From assembly GCA_017993055.1 (NCBI GenBank), contig JAGONM010000001.1, forward strand, positions 124,001-188,000: DNA of 64,000 bases. The letters are read 5' to 3'. How positions within the stretch are numbered: the first letter of the stretch is position 1; each line of letters opens with the position of its first letter. This document shows, one piece after another, positions 37,069 to 44,899 of the stretch. Origin of the DNA: Armatimonadota bacterium. Lineage in GTDB: Bacteria; Armatimonadota; UBA5829; DTJY01. The position numbers and the translations under genes were made by a program. The notes under the pieces were generated by a model, which worked only from the letters and a program-made list of their open reading frames with translations, made no database searches and was not told where the DNA came from.

Positions 37069-37091
37069 ACTAAGTGCACAATGCACTTAGT
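37069..37091 (+). promoter_or_regulatory. Perfect 10-bp dyad in the 5' leader
   Basis: ACTAAGTGCA pairs with TGCACTTAGT around a CAA loop, starting about 6 bases after the expected transcription start. It could be an operator or an mRNA-stabilising 5' hairpin. The GTGCACTT element also occurs in the promoter spacer, which favours a protein-binding site. Confidence 0.55.
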
Positions 37092-37125
37092 GGTCGCGTT
37101 GACCTTGTACGAAAGGAGCAACATC

Positions 37126-37509
37126 GTGTACAAGCCAATCGCATTCATCTGCGCGTTGTGCCTGGTTCTCGCAGTCGCGTTCGCCGCGTTCTGCGGAGCC
37201 CGGACCGACGATCCCCTGGGGATTGCCGTATCCCCTCAGACCCTGATCCTGAACTCCGTGCAGGGAGACAGGGTGACGGTCCACACCGATATCAAGTTGA
37301 GCACAGTGGACACGTCCTCGCTGGCGCTGAACGGCGTTCCTGCCTCCGGGGCCTGGGCAGATGCCACCGGGTGCCTCGTCGCCGGCTTCGATGAGGCTGC
37401 GGTCGAGGCGATAGTAGAGCCGCCCTCGGCGGTCCTGACCCTTACTGGGACGCTCAAGGACGGGACTGCATTCTCGGGATCGGATGAGGTCAGAGTAACC
37501 CTCAAGTAA
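37126..37509 (+). CDS. Small secreted protein of unknown function
   Basis: Starts with GTG, preceded by AAAGGAG seven bases away; 127 residues. A signal peptide (FICALCLVLAVAFAAFCGA) is followed by a compact beta-rich domain of about 100 residues (GIAVSPQTLILNSVQGDRVT, then VLTLTGTLKDGTAFSG), reminiscent of Ig-like or cohesin-like sandwiches, but no family is recognised. It is the only plus-strand gene in the left 50 kb. It has a consensus promoter and a strong terminator of its own, so it is probably an abundant monocistronic product. Confidence 0.8.
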   Translation: MYKPIAFICALCLVLAVAFAAFCGARTDDPLGIAVSPQTLILNSVQGDRVTVHTDIKLSTVDTSSLALNGVPASGAWADATGCLVAGFDEAAVEAIVEPPSAVLTLTGTLKDGTAFSGSDEVRVTLK

Positions 37510-37528
37510 AGACTGGACAGAATTACTG

Positions 37529-37571
37529 ACGACGGATGACGGGCGCAGAGTCGCCCTCATCCGTCGTTTCC
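37529..37571 (+). terminator. Terminator of the plus-strand secreted-protein gene
   Basis: ACGACGGATGA (37529-37539) and GGGCG pair with CGCCC and TCATCCGTCGT (37557-37567). The stem is about 16 bp with one unpaired base, followed by TTTCC. Begins 19 bases after the stop codon. Confidence 0.8.
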
Positions 37572-37646
37572 ATATGGGCGGAGACGGTCGAGGCCAAGGA
37601 GGGCGGCGAGCTTCTTTCCGGTTAGTATCGGCAGGTCTGCCCGGAT

Positions 37647-38066
37647 CTACCTTCCTCCTCGGCGACGTATTCTCTTCATCCGCCCTGTTCCGCCGGCTCT
37701 CCTTCCGCTGGTCGGGCTCTCGTCAGACGTTGCCCTCTCAAGCAGAAACGTTACCGCTCCGACGGCGGCCCGTCCGAGAACGCTCAGCCATGCGCAGGAA
37801 TTGCCGGCTGCGGGCGCGTCGGAGGAGCGACGAGCGACAGGCCTCGCCTGCAACTGAATGACCTCAGGCGACTGACACACCGGAACAGCCTCGAGGACGA
37901 GTTCGAGCACCTCGTTCGGGCATACCTGGGCGCAGGCTCCGCACTGCACGCACTTGGAGTCATCCACGCTGATGACGCCGTCAACGAGCGACAATGCCTC
38001 AGGTACGCAGACCCTCATACATTCGGCGCATCCGTTGCATTTCTCCGCATTGATTCGGATCGGCAT
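37647..38066 (-). CDS. Two-cluster 4Fe-4S ferredoxin with Arg-rich C-terminal extension
   Basis: 139 residues. The first 60 form a bacterial 2[4Fe-4S] ferredoxin: CNGCAECMRVC with a following CVP, and CVQCGACAQVC with PNE. The remaining 80 residues have no recognised domain and end in a highly basic tail (RRAGGTGRMKRIRRRGGR). Likely cytoplasmic electron carrier. It is the most distal gene of the iron-sulfur locus, 46 bases after the NifX-like gene. The basic tail could dock it to a partner or to nucleic acid; that is inference. Confidence 0.85.
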   Translation of the reverse strand: MPIRINAEKCNGCAECMRVCVPEALSLVDGVISVDDSKCVQCGACAQVCPNEVLELVLEAVPVCQSPEVIQLQARPVARRSSDAPAAGNSCAWLSVLGRAAVGAVTFLLERATSDESPTSGRRAGGTGRMKRIRRRGGR

Positions 38067-38112
38067 CTGCCAGCCCTCCTCCCGTGTTCGCGGATCGGAG
38101 TCCGCTCCTGCA

Positions 38113-38451
38113 TCAGTCGCAGCCGTGAGAACAACTGCTTCCCCCGGCGACCAGGGTGCCGCCTAGGTAGGCATGAAGGACGTCCTCGACCCTGCCTTGA
38201 GCCCCGAGGATCACATCTATGCCGTGCGAGGCGAAGAGATCAAGCGCCCTTCCGCCCATGCCGCCGGCGATGACGAGGTTCGCGCCCTTCTCGGCAAGGA
38301 ACGGGGGCAGGATGCCCGGCTGATGCTCGGGGGTAGGGACGGACGTCTGCGCGACGATCTTGCCGTCCTCGACCTCGAAGAACGTGTACTCGGCGCAGTG
38401 GCCGAAGTGCGCGGACACGTGTCCGCCGTCATTTGCGATTGCGATCTTCAT
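38113..38451 (-). CDS. NifX/NifB-C-terminal-like cofactor-binding protein
   Basis: 112-residue protein of the dinitrogenase iron-molybdenum-cofactor family (NifX, NifY, VnfX, NifB C-terminus). The family carries or stores metal-sulfur clusters. Start MKIAIANDGGHVSAHFGHCA includes the conserved HFGHC histidine/cysteine pair, and the end has GGSSCSHGCD with further cysteines. No nitrogenase genes are nearby; many anaerobes carry such orphan members beside MinD/ferredoxin ATPases, as here. A second member lies at 46993-47481. Confidence 0.9.
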   Translation of the reverse strand: MKIAIANDGGHVSAHFGHCAEYTFFEVEDGKIVAQTSVPTPEHQPGILPPFLAEKGANLVIAGGMGGRALDLFASHGIDVILGAQGRVEDVLHAYLGGTLVAGGSSCSHGCD

Positions 38452-38467
38452 GTTCTTTCCTCCTGTA

Positions 38468-39277
38468 TCAGATCTCCCACGACATACCCGCCCGGCCCTG
38501 GACGACTCTTGGGCCGAGCCGGCCTCTCAGGTATTCATATGCTGCCTGCCCGGTACAGTGGCAGCAGGCGATAGTCTCAATCGGTTTGCTCTCGAAGAAC
38601 TCCGCGACCTCATGCAGTCGAGCCTCATCCACGCTGCCAAGGTGCATCCCGCCGACCGCGAGCTTGATCTCGTCCGTGCCGGCGATCTCCAGAGCGGCGA
38701 GCAGGTTGTTCTCGACACCTCTGTGAGCGCATCCCAGGAGCACCGCCGTGCCGGTTTCTCCCCTGACGACGAGGCATTGCTCGTCCTCGAAGGTATCCTG
38801 AATGAGGCCCGGATCACCATCTGTAAGGAAGCGTCGCTCCAGGATGCCAACACCACTGCGAAAAGGGATTCCGCCGCTCAGAGTCATGCCGGGCAGGATC
38901 TCCGCCGGTCCCCTGTTGAAACGGATGACCCTTTCGGCGACGGTCGAACCCGCCGGGATGCCGATGGACCTCATGCCCTGCTCGGACGCGGAATACTTAC
39001 TCCGAAAGCATGCGGGGTGCGCGCAGCATACCGCGTGGGGCGCGAGGCTCATCGTCACGCGCAGGCCTCCGGTGTGGTCGTAGTGCCCGTGGCTGAGCGC
39101 TATCGCCTCGATCCGTTCCAAATCCGCGCCGAGGGCTTCCAGATTGCGCACGACCGCGTCGGTCTGCCCGGTGTCGAAGAGCAGAGACCGTTCGTCGGAC
39201 TCGACGAGCATGCTGAGGCCGTGTTCCGCAATGAGGCCGTCATCAGCCAGGTTGTCTACTGCAATGGTGACTCTCAC
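38468..39277 (-). CDS. Metallo-beta-lactamase-fold hydrolase (dihydropteroate-synthase-related MBL type)
   Basis: 269 residues from a GTG start with GGGG upstream. The metal-binding motif SHGHYDHTGG is intact, with later histidines in LLGCAHRGVENN and VGGMHLG. This layout (LLFDTGQTDAVVRNLEALG; LSHGHYDHTGGL; GCAHRGVENN) matches the MBL subgroup annotated in archaea and anaerobes next to methanopterin or iron-sulfur genes. A late CCHCTG segment could add a metal site. Overlaps the Mrp-like gene by 35 bases, so the two are translationally linked. Substrate unknown. Confidence 0.85.
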   Translation of the reverse strand: MRVTIAVDNLADDGLIAEHGLSMLVESDERSLLFDTGQTDAVVRNLEALGADLERIEAIALSHGHYDHTGGLRVTMSLAPHAVCCAHPACFRSKYSASEQGMRSIGIPAGSTVAERVIRFNRGPAEILPGMTLSGGIPFRSGVGILERRFLTDGDPGLIQDTFEDEQCLVVRGETGTAVLLGCAHRGVENNLLAALEIAGTDEIKLAVGGMHLGSVDEARLHEVAEFFESKPIETIACCHCTGQAAYEYLRGRLGPRVVQGRAGMSWEI

Positions 39278-40094
39278 CCGATACCCCCGCTTCTTTGCTT
39301 TTCGCGATGCTCTCGATCGAGTTGGTGATTGCGGAGATCATGTTCACAAACGGATTGGCTTCGTAACGCTCGATCATGCCCTCGTCGGCAAGCCGCGAGA
39401 TATGCGGGTCAATCGGTATGTCGAGCAGGTATGGGATGCCCATCTCCGCGGCGAGGGTGTTGCCATCCGTCTTGCCGAAGGGATAAACCCGTTCCTTGCA
39501 CGACGGGCAGTCCATCCAGGCCATATTCTGCACGAGGCCGAGTATCGGCACCTCCAACTGCCTGCACATGCTGACGGCCTTTCGGACGACCATTGCCGCG
39601 AGTTCCTGGGGTGAGGTGACGATGACCGTACAGTCCATCGGAAGGCTCTGCATCACCGTGAGGGGCGCATCCGCCGTGCCCGGCGGAAGGTCAATCAGCA
39701 GGTAGTCGAGATCGCCCCAGAAGACCTCCGTCCAGAACTGCTTGATGGTACCCGAAATCATCGGGCCGCGCCAGATGACGGCGTCATCCGGCTTGCTGAG
39801 AAACAGGTTGATCGAGACTATCTTGATGCCGGACTCGGCGCTCGGCGGGAAGATGCCGAGTTCGGTCGCGTCGGGCCGATCGGTGACGCCAAACATCCGG
39901 GGGATGCTCGGCCCCGTGATGTCCGCGTCGAGTATGCCGACGGTACTCCCCTGCTTCCGAAGCGCGGTCGCAAGAAGGCCGGTCACCAATGACTTGCCGA
40001 CTCCGCCTTTGCCGCTCATGACGCCTACGACCCGAGATACCTTGTTCGATTGTTCCGCGAGCGACGGCTGCTCCGTCGCCTTCATCTCTTCCAC
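39243..40094 (-). CDS. Mrp/NBP35-family iron-sulfur carrier ATPase
   Basis: 283 residues. The deviant Walker A motif VMSGKGGVGKSLVTG, the switch region DADITGPSIPRMFG, LPPGTADAPLTV and a C-terminal CXXC (DCPSCKERVYPFG) are those of Mrp/ApbC/NBP35 proteins, which bind a bridging 4Fe-4S cluster at the CXXC of a dimer and pass it to target proteins. Start GTG at 40094 with GGAGG seven bases upstream overlaps the IscU-like stop by one base. Probable cluster-delivery step of this locus. Confidence 0.93.
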   Translation of the reverse strand: MEEMKATEQPSLAEQSNKVSRVVGVMSGKGGVGKSLVTGLLATALRKQGSTVGILDADITGPSIPRMFGVTDRPDATELGIFPPSAESGIKIVSINLFLSKPDDAVIWRGPMISGTIKQFWTEVFWGDLDYLLIDLPPGTADAPLTVMQSLPMDCTVIVTSPQELAAMVVRKAVSMCRQLEVPILGLVQNMAWMDCPSCKERVYPFGKTDGNTLAAEMGIPYLLDIPIDPHISRLADEGMIERYEANPFVNMISAITNSIESIAKSKEAGVSGESHHCSRQPG

Positions 40095-40546
40095 TACTTT
40101 GCCTCCGTTGTCTTAGTTTCCGACGTGTCCTCAGCACTCTGAGGACTACCCCATCGGCTCAGAAACTTGTCATCGTTCCTTTCGAGAAGCCCGAGATAGT
40201 CGGCCATCGCGCGCCATAGTGCCGCTACGCCGAGGTTCGAGCAGTGCAGCTTCCATTCGGGCATCCCCCCAAGGTAGTCGGCTACGTCCTCCGGGGTGAT
40301 CAATATGGCATCGTGGATGTGCTTGCCCTTCGCCATCTCAGTGGTGGCGCTGGCGCTGGCGATCGAGAACGGACATCCCTGACATTGAAAAGTAATCTCC
40401 GCAAGGTGCATGTCCCGAACCTTGATGTACATTCGCAGGAAGTCGCCGCACTCGGGATCGCCGATGGTCGCGCATCCGTCGGGATCCTCCATCGGGCCGA
40501 CGTTTCTTGGGTTATTAAAATGGTCCAGCAGCTTCTCCGTGTACAC
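40094..40546 (-). CDS. IscU/NifU-N-type iron-sulfur scaffold
   Basis: 150 residues. The three cluster cysteines can be placed: Cys in DGCATIGDPECGDF (the GDPxCGD motif), QGCPFSIASASATTEM, and HCSNLGVAALW. The start MYTEKLLDHFNNPRNVG is classical. The C-terminal 20 residues are an extra Ser/Glu/Thr tail. No cysteine desulfurase gene (IscS/NifS) is in the window, so sulfur must come from elsewhere. It hands clusters presumably to the Mrp-like ATPase encoded next. GTG start with GAGGGG just upstream. Confidence 0.93.
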   Translation of the reverse strand: MYTEKLLDHFNNPRNVGPMEDPDGCATIGDPECGDFLRMYIKVRDMHLAEITFQCQGCPFSIASASATTEMAKGKHIHDAILITPEDVADYLGGMPEWKLHCSNLGVAALWRAMADYLGLLERNDDKFLSRWGSPQSAEDTSETKTTEAK

Positions 40547-40553
40547 GTTCCCC

Positions 40554-41075
40554 TCATCGCTCGCACTTGCGGAAGGAAATCGTCCGCCCGTTCCTTCCCG
40601 TAGCCGCGAAGAGACCTTCTCGAGTCAGCTCGTCCACGATCTCTTGCTCCGTAAAGTGATGATCGCCGACGCTCAGCAGTCCGTCGAACTTGAGCACGCG
40701 ATGCAGTTCCTTCACGACCTTTGCTGTGCCGGCAAGCTCGTGAAGGGTATCGTAGAGCAACACAACATCCACACTGGAGTCATCCAGTCGGGTGTCGCAG
40801 TCTGTACAGATGCCCGTAAGATTCGGCGGACCCCGCCTGGCGGCTTTTTGCGTTACACAGCGTATTGCTGACGGATTGCGGTCTACCGCGTAGACCCACC
40901 CCTCCGGCCCGACCAATCTAGCAGCGGCGACTGAGTAGCTTCCAGGACCGCATCCGAAGTCCAGAACCACCTGTCCCGGCATCAACGGAAGCCGAGTCAG
41001 TACATCCGCAGGCCTTCTGACCCGGTCGCGAATGGCAAAGCAGAATGCCATCAACGTGAAGTGAAGGTCAGGCAT
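40554..41075 (-). CDS. SAM-dependent class I methyltransferase
   Basis: About 173 residues from Met at 41075 (a longer version from 41102 lacks a ribosome site). Rossmann-fold motif I is VLDFGCGPGSYSVAAARLV, motif II has VYAVDRNP, and DVVLLYDTLHELAGTAK is the catalytic-face loop. Resembles UbiE/arsenite-methyltransferase-like proteins; substrate unknown. CDCDTRLDD-like cysteines (ICTDCDTRL) are unusual and could bind metal. It overlaps the radical-SAM gene's 3' end by 8 bases. SAM by-product would be handled by the AhcY encoded upstream on the map. Confidence 0.82.
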   Translation of the reverse strand: MPDLHFTLMAFCFAIRDRVRRPADVLTRLPLMPGQVVLDFGCGPGSYSVAAARLVGPEGWVYAVDRNPSAIRCVTQKAARRGPPNLTGICTDCDTRLDDSSVDVVLLYDTLHELAGTAKVVKELHRVLKFDGLLSVGDHHFTEQEIVDELTREGLFAATGRNGRTISFRKCER

Positions 41076-42039
41076 CTTCCGGCGTTCCCGCTCGGACGGC
41101 ATTGATAGCAGGGCGATAGTGCGGATCGGCCGGCCGACCGGCCGACTCGATGAGACCGTCGGTCATCAGATCCCTGAGAATCTTGACGACCTCATTCACG
41201 TGCAATCCCGTGCCCGCAATGATGTCACCCAACGTACACGGCCGTCTCTTCAGAAGTTGAAGGACCTCGCTCTTTGAACCCTCGACTCGTACGGCTTGCC
41301 GATCATCTGGCTGAGCAGTAATTACCTCTGACGACGGCCCGAGAATCTCCCGCGCCTTCTCCAGCGTCTCCGGGGAAACCGCCGAGACGCCTCCGGATCG
41401 CGACGGCCTTTCGACTGTATTGATCTGCACCTTGTCCGGACCCAAGCCGCTGATGACGGCTGATATCGCAGCCAACTCGGCGTCGGAGTCATTGAGATCG
41501 CGCACCAGCATGACCTCCAGCCAGATGGCGCCGGCGAACTCCTGCCGAAGCAACCGCAGACCTTCGACGACCATTTCGAGAGTCAAGCCTTCGCACGGCC
41601 GGTTGATCCGCCGGAAGGTCTCCTCGGTACCTGCATCCAGGGAAGGCACGATGAGATCAGCCTCCGAGACACCTTGAATGACGGAGAGATCGGAGAGCAG
41701 CGCCCCGTTCGTGATCACGGCGCTCGGAATGTCGGTCAACTCCCTGGTCCTCGAGATCATCGCGCCCAGGTCGCTGTTAAGCGTCGGCTCGCCTGAGCCG
41801 GCAAATGTAATGTAGTCGGCTGTGTTGCCTTTCGCCAGCCATCGCTCCAGTTCGGACATGACTTCATCGGCGTCTACCAGTTCTTCGGGCTCGGCGGTCA
41901 GCCTCGTGGTCCGGCCGAGTTGGCAGTAGACGCAGTCGTAGCTGCATACCTTGAACGGCACGATATCCACGCCCAGAGATCGACCGAGCCTGCGTGAAGG
42001 CACGGGGCCGTAAAGATGCGCATAGTCCTTCTTGGTCAT
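41068..42039 (-). CDS. Radical-SAM protein (COG0731-like) with C-terminal winged-helix-like segment
   Basis: 323 residues from the ATG at 42039 (GGGAG eight bases upstream). The radical-SAM cluster motif is CSYDCVYCQLG (C-X3-C-X2-C) after YGPVPSRRLGRSLGVDIVPF, a hallmark of the COG0731/Fe-S-oxidoreductase group distantly related to TYW1. The glycine motif FAGSGEPTLN follows. The last 80 residues (EVLQLLKRRPCTLGDIIAGT) look like a winged helix, so it might sense or bind nucleic acid. Substrate unknown. Confidence 0.86.
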   Translation of the reverse strand: MTKKDYAHLYGPVPSRRLGRSLGVDIVPFKVCSYDCVYCQLGRTTRLTAEPEELVDADEVMSELERWLAKGNTADYITFAGSGEPTLNSDLGAMISRTRELTDIPSAVITNGALLSDLSVIQGVSEADLIVPSLDAGTEETFRRINRPCEGLTLEMVVEGLRLLRQEFAGAIWLEVMLVRDLNDSDAELAAISAVISGLGPDKVQINTVERPSRSGGVSAVSPETLEKAREILGPSSEVITAQPDDRQAVRVEGSKSEVLQLLKRRPCTLGDIIAGTGLHVNEVVKILRDLMTDGLIESAGRPADPHYRPAINAVRAGTPEDA

Positions 42040-42074
42040 TGCCGCAACTCCCGACGATAGCATCATTTGCGCTT

Positions 42075-43070
42075 TCACCCGCATTCGGCGGTCGGTTCGT
42101 CCTGGCAGACGGGATACTTCGCCGGGGTGTACTTAAGCTTGTTCTTCAGAATCCACTTGATCGGCGCCAAGATGTTTTTCTTCATCGCAGGACTGGCGCT
42201 GCCGATCATCCAGCAGTTCTGGCCGCAGGAAGCGGCGGCCCGCCTTACCTTGTCCGCCTGAGGGCTGTTCCATATCTCCTCGAAGCTCGACTCCTTGATG
42301 TTGCCCATGCTCATCTCCAGGACGTTGCAGGGGCGAATCTCGCCGAACGGGTCCAGCAGGAAGATGTCCCTGCCCATCTCGCACGGCAGCAGCCTCTTGC
42401 CGCCGTAGACATAGTTGATGATCCCGTGATTGAAGTAGGCGCGAAACCAGTTCTTCGGGTTATTGCTCTTCAACTGGTCGCGTATCAACTCATGGAAACA
42501 CTCCGCGATCTCGTCTTTCTTCTGCAGGGCATTGTCCGTCTTGTGGAAGTAGTAGCCGTTGTGAAGAATGGCAGTAGCAAACTCCAGGCCAAGGCCCTTG
42601 GCAAGCTCGTACAGCTCCATCAGATCCTTCGCGTTCCGATCGGATACGGTACACCCGAAGCCGATGTCCTTCACGCCGAGACGCATCAGTTGGAGTATGG
42701 TGCGCAGTCCGTGGTCGAATCCATCGGCGATACCCCGCAACTCGTCGTTCGCGCTTGGGAGCCCTTCCAGGCTGACGCGTACCCCGACCTCCGGGTACTT
42801 CTCGACCAGCGCCAGCACACGCTCCGTGAAGTAGCCGTTGGTGCTGATCACTATCCGCTCGCTCTTCCGCCTTGCGACGCCGATGATCTCCTCGATGTCC
42901 GTCCGCAGGAACGGCTCGCCGCCGGTGACGTTCAGGAACTTCAGACCAGACGGCAACTTCTCGATATGCTCGAGCTGAATCTCATCTCGCGGGTCGGATG
43001 GATACTGCCACGTGTTGCACATGTGGCACCTGGCATTGCACCTGTAGGTTACGGTCAGAATTCCTTCCAT
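42075..43070 (-). CDS. Radical-SAM/SPASM-type enzyme
   Basis: 331 residues. The radical-SAM motif is CNARCHMCNTW near the N-terminus, then NVTGGEPFLR. The C-terminal part has a SPASM/twitch-like set of cysteines: LLPCEMG, GEIRPCNVLEMSMGNI and ASCGQNCWM. SPASM enzymes modify peptides or mature cofactors using auxiliary clusters. Encoded directly after the HydG-like gene, in the position often held by HydE in hydrogenase operons, but it lacks HydE features. Its role here is unknown; a peptide or protein partner is possible. Confidence 0.86.
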   Translation of the reverse strand: MEGILTVTYRCNARCHMCNTWQYPSDPRDEIQLEHIEKLPSGLKFLNVTGGEPFLRTDIEEIIGVARRKSERIVISTNGYFTERVLALVEKYPEVGVRVSLEGLPSANDELRGIADGFDHGLRTILQLMRLGVKDIGFGCTVSDRNAKDLMELYELAKGLGLEFATAILHNGYYFHKTDNALQKKDEIAECFHELIRDQLKSNNPKNWFRAYFNHGIINYVYGGKRLLPCEMGRDIFLLDPFGEIRPCNVLEMSMGNIKESSFEEIWNSPQADKVRRAAASCGQNCWMIGSASPAMKKNILAPIKWILKNKLKYTPAKYPVCQDEPTAECG

Positions 43071-43088
43071 TAAGTTCTCCTCTCGGCG

Positions 43089-44483
43089 CTAGAAATAGAG
43101 ATCCCTCTCTCCCGCTCTGACACGCGTGATTCTCTCCCGAGTCGCACTTCGGCGCTCAGGGGTCGGTATGTCCTCGATCATCCTCCGGGCCAGTTTCTCA
43201 CTCGCGGTTCGCGTGGCCTCGGACGCGTAATCCTCCACGTATTCCTGGAATGTCAGAATGGCATTCGGCAGGCAGAACTCCTGTATCAGGCCGGGCTTGG
43301 CAAGGTCCATGAAATCCTGCCCGGTGCGCCCAAGCCTGTAGCAGCCGGTGCAGAAGCTGGGGATGTAGCCCTGCTCGACCACCGCACGAATGACCTCATC
43401 AACGGGCCGCGTGTCCCCAAGCGAGAACTGCTCGTCATCCGGCGAATGCTCTTTCCCGGAGGCATATCCGCCGGGATTCGTCCGCGAGCCCGCGCTGATC
43501 TGGCTGATACCGAGGTCGAACACCTGGTGCCGCAGACCGGGGCTCTCGCGGGTCGAAAGTATCATGCCGGTGTAGGGCACGGATAGTCGCAACACCGCCA
43601 CCAGTCGCTTGAACTGATCGTCGGTCACGGGCGAAAGCGGTCGGTCGGAGATTGGAGCGCCCTTGGCCGGGTATATCCTGGGAATGGAGATCGTGTGAGG
43701 CCCCACCCCGTACGTCCTGTCAAGATACCGCGCGTGCATCAGGAGTCCCAGCACTTCGAAGCGGTAGTCATGCAGCCCGAACAGCGCGCCGATGCCGACG
43801 TCATCTATGCCGGCCTGCATCGCCCTGTCCATGGCGGTGAGCCGCCAGTCATAGTCGGCCTTGACTCCGCTGGGATGCACCCGCCGGTACGTCTCCCGAT
43901 GGTAGGTCTCCTGGAAGACGACGTATGTGCCGATCCGCGCTTCCTTCAATCGCCGGAAGTCCTCGATCGAGAGTGGGGCGATCTCGACGTTGATCCTGCG
44001 TATCTCCCCCTTGCCGGACCGGGTAGAGTATGCCGTTTCGATAGCTGAGAGAAAGTAGTCGAGGCTTCGCTCCGTGGGATGCTCGCCCATGAGCATCAGC
44101 AGGCGCTTGTGCCCCTGATCCTCCAGCAGCCGGACTTCGTTCCCCACCTCGGAGAGAGTCAAGGTCCGCCGCACGATGTCCGGGTTGTCCCGACGGAACG
44201 CGCAGTACAGGCAGTTGTTGCTGCAGAGGTTCGAGATATACAACGGTGCAAAGAGGACGAGTCGCTTGCCGTATATGGCCAGCTTGACGTCTCGCGCGGC
44301 GGCAAATATCTCCTGCTCCAGATCGCGATCCTGTACGGCAAGAAGGGAAGCAGTTTCCGGCAGGTCCAGGCCGTGCATCTCCCGAGCCTTACTGATTATG
44401 TCACGTATCTCTCCGGGATCGGTACTGGCTGCATCAAGCGCATCTGCGATCTTACGCTCATTGATGATACGGGTATCTAGCAA
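43089..44483 (-). CDS. HydG-like radical-SAM tyrosine lyase
   Basis: 464 residues, HydG length. The radical-SAM site CSNNCLYCAFRRDN and the C-terminal cluster site FCTGCYRLGRTG ... QEFCLPNAILTFQEY are those of HydG, not ThiH. In [FeFe]-hydrogenase maturation HydG splits tyrosine to CO and cyanide and builds an Fe(CO)2(CN) unit. Hydrogenase, HydE and HydF genes are absent from this window. Start TTG with GGAG about four bases upstream; overlaps the thioesterase stop by 7 bases. Function could be maturation of a hydrogenase encoded elsewhere or a different Fe-carbonyl cofactor. Confidence 0.88.
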   Translation of the reverse strand: MLDTRIINERKIADALDAASTDPGEIRDIISKAREMHGLDLPETASLLAVQDRDLEQEIFAAARDVKLAIYGKRLVLFAPLYISNLCSNNCLYCAFRRDNPDIVRRTLTLSEVGNEVRLLEDQGHKRLLMLMGEHPTERSLDYFLSAIETAYSTRSGKGEIRRINVEIAPLSIEDFRRLKEARIGTYVVFQETYHRETYRRVHPSGVKADYDWRLTAMDRAMQAGIDDVGIGALFGLHDYRFEVLGLLMHARYLDRTYGVGPHTISIPRIYPAKGAPISDRPLSPVTDDQFKRLVAVLRLSVPYTGMILSTRESPGLRHQVFDLGISQISAGSRTNPGGYASGKEHSPDDEQFSLGDTRPVDEVIRAVVEQGYIPSFCTGCYRLGRTGQDFMDLAKPGLIQEFCLPNAILTFQEYVEDYASEATRTASEKLARRMIEDIPTPERRSATRERITRVRAGERDLYF

Positions 44484-44899
44484 TTGTCTCCTACTTCCAC
44501 CACCCTGCGGCCCTTATCGCCGATGAAGCGGCCCTCAGCCGTAGCCTTCTGTCTCCCGTTCTGCAGCACGGACGCCTCAAGCTCATAGAACCTGCCCCGC
44601 CGTCGGACCAGACATGCAGCAACGGTCATCCAGCGGTTCACCACGACCGGCTCCCTAAATCGAACGTTCAGCCGCACCGTCATTGCCTCTATACCATCCG
44701 CAAACAGGCAGTTGGTCATGGCCGAGTCGAGCAGCGTGGCGACGATACCTCCCTGTACCAGACCCGGGTAGCCCTGGTATTCTTCGCCCAACTTACCCTC
44801 CGCGCTGACCCGCGACATACCGGCGGGTCGGAACTCCAGATGCAGCCCTCGCACATTCCGGTCTCCGCAGGCAAAGCACTCAGCGTGTGCCGAACTCAT
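44477..44899 (-). CDS. PaaI-type hotdog-fold thioesterase
   Basis: 140 residues from the ATG at 44899, which overlaps the upstream stop as ATGA. Begins SSAHAECFACGDRNVRGLHL, a Cys-containing N-terminus common in this subgroup, and has GYPGLVQGGIVATLLDSAM, the hotdog active-site helix region. Likely hydrolyses an acyl-CoA or acyl-ACP thioester in the cytoplasm. Why it sits in an iron-sulfur locus is unclear; it may be simple cargo of the operon. Confidence 0.85.
   Translation of the reverse strand: MSSAHAECFACGDRNVRGLHLEFRPAGMSRVSAEGKLGEEYQGYPGLVQGGIVATLLDSAMTNCLFADGIEAMTVRLNVRFREPVVVNRWMTVAACLVRRRGRFYELEASVLQNGRQKATAEGRFIGDKGRRVVEVGDNC

Larger units (their letters stand above)
36667..37125. 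other. Divergent intergenic region between ASCH gene and plus-strand secreted-protein gene
   Basis: About 460 bases. The left end carries the ASCH promoter and leader, and the right end carries the plus-strand promoter, hairpin and leader. Between 36757 and 37028 I see no gene, RNA gene or repeat; the short frames there have no recognisable features. Confidence 0.6.

Noticed and set aside
36844-37086. Minus-strand 80-codon frame in the ASCH/secreted-protein interval
   Set aside because: No ribosome site, no domain, and it overlaps the consensus plus-strand promoter and leader.
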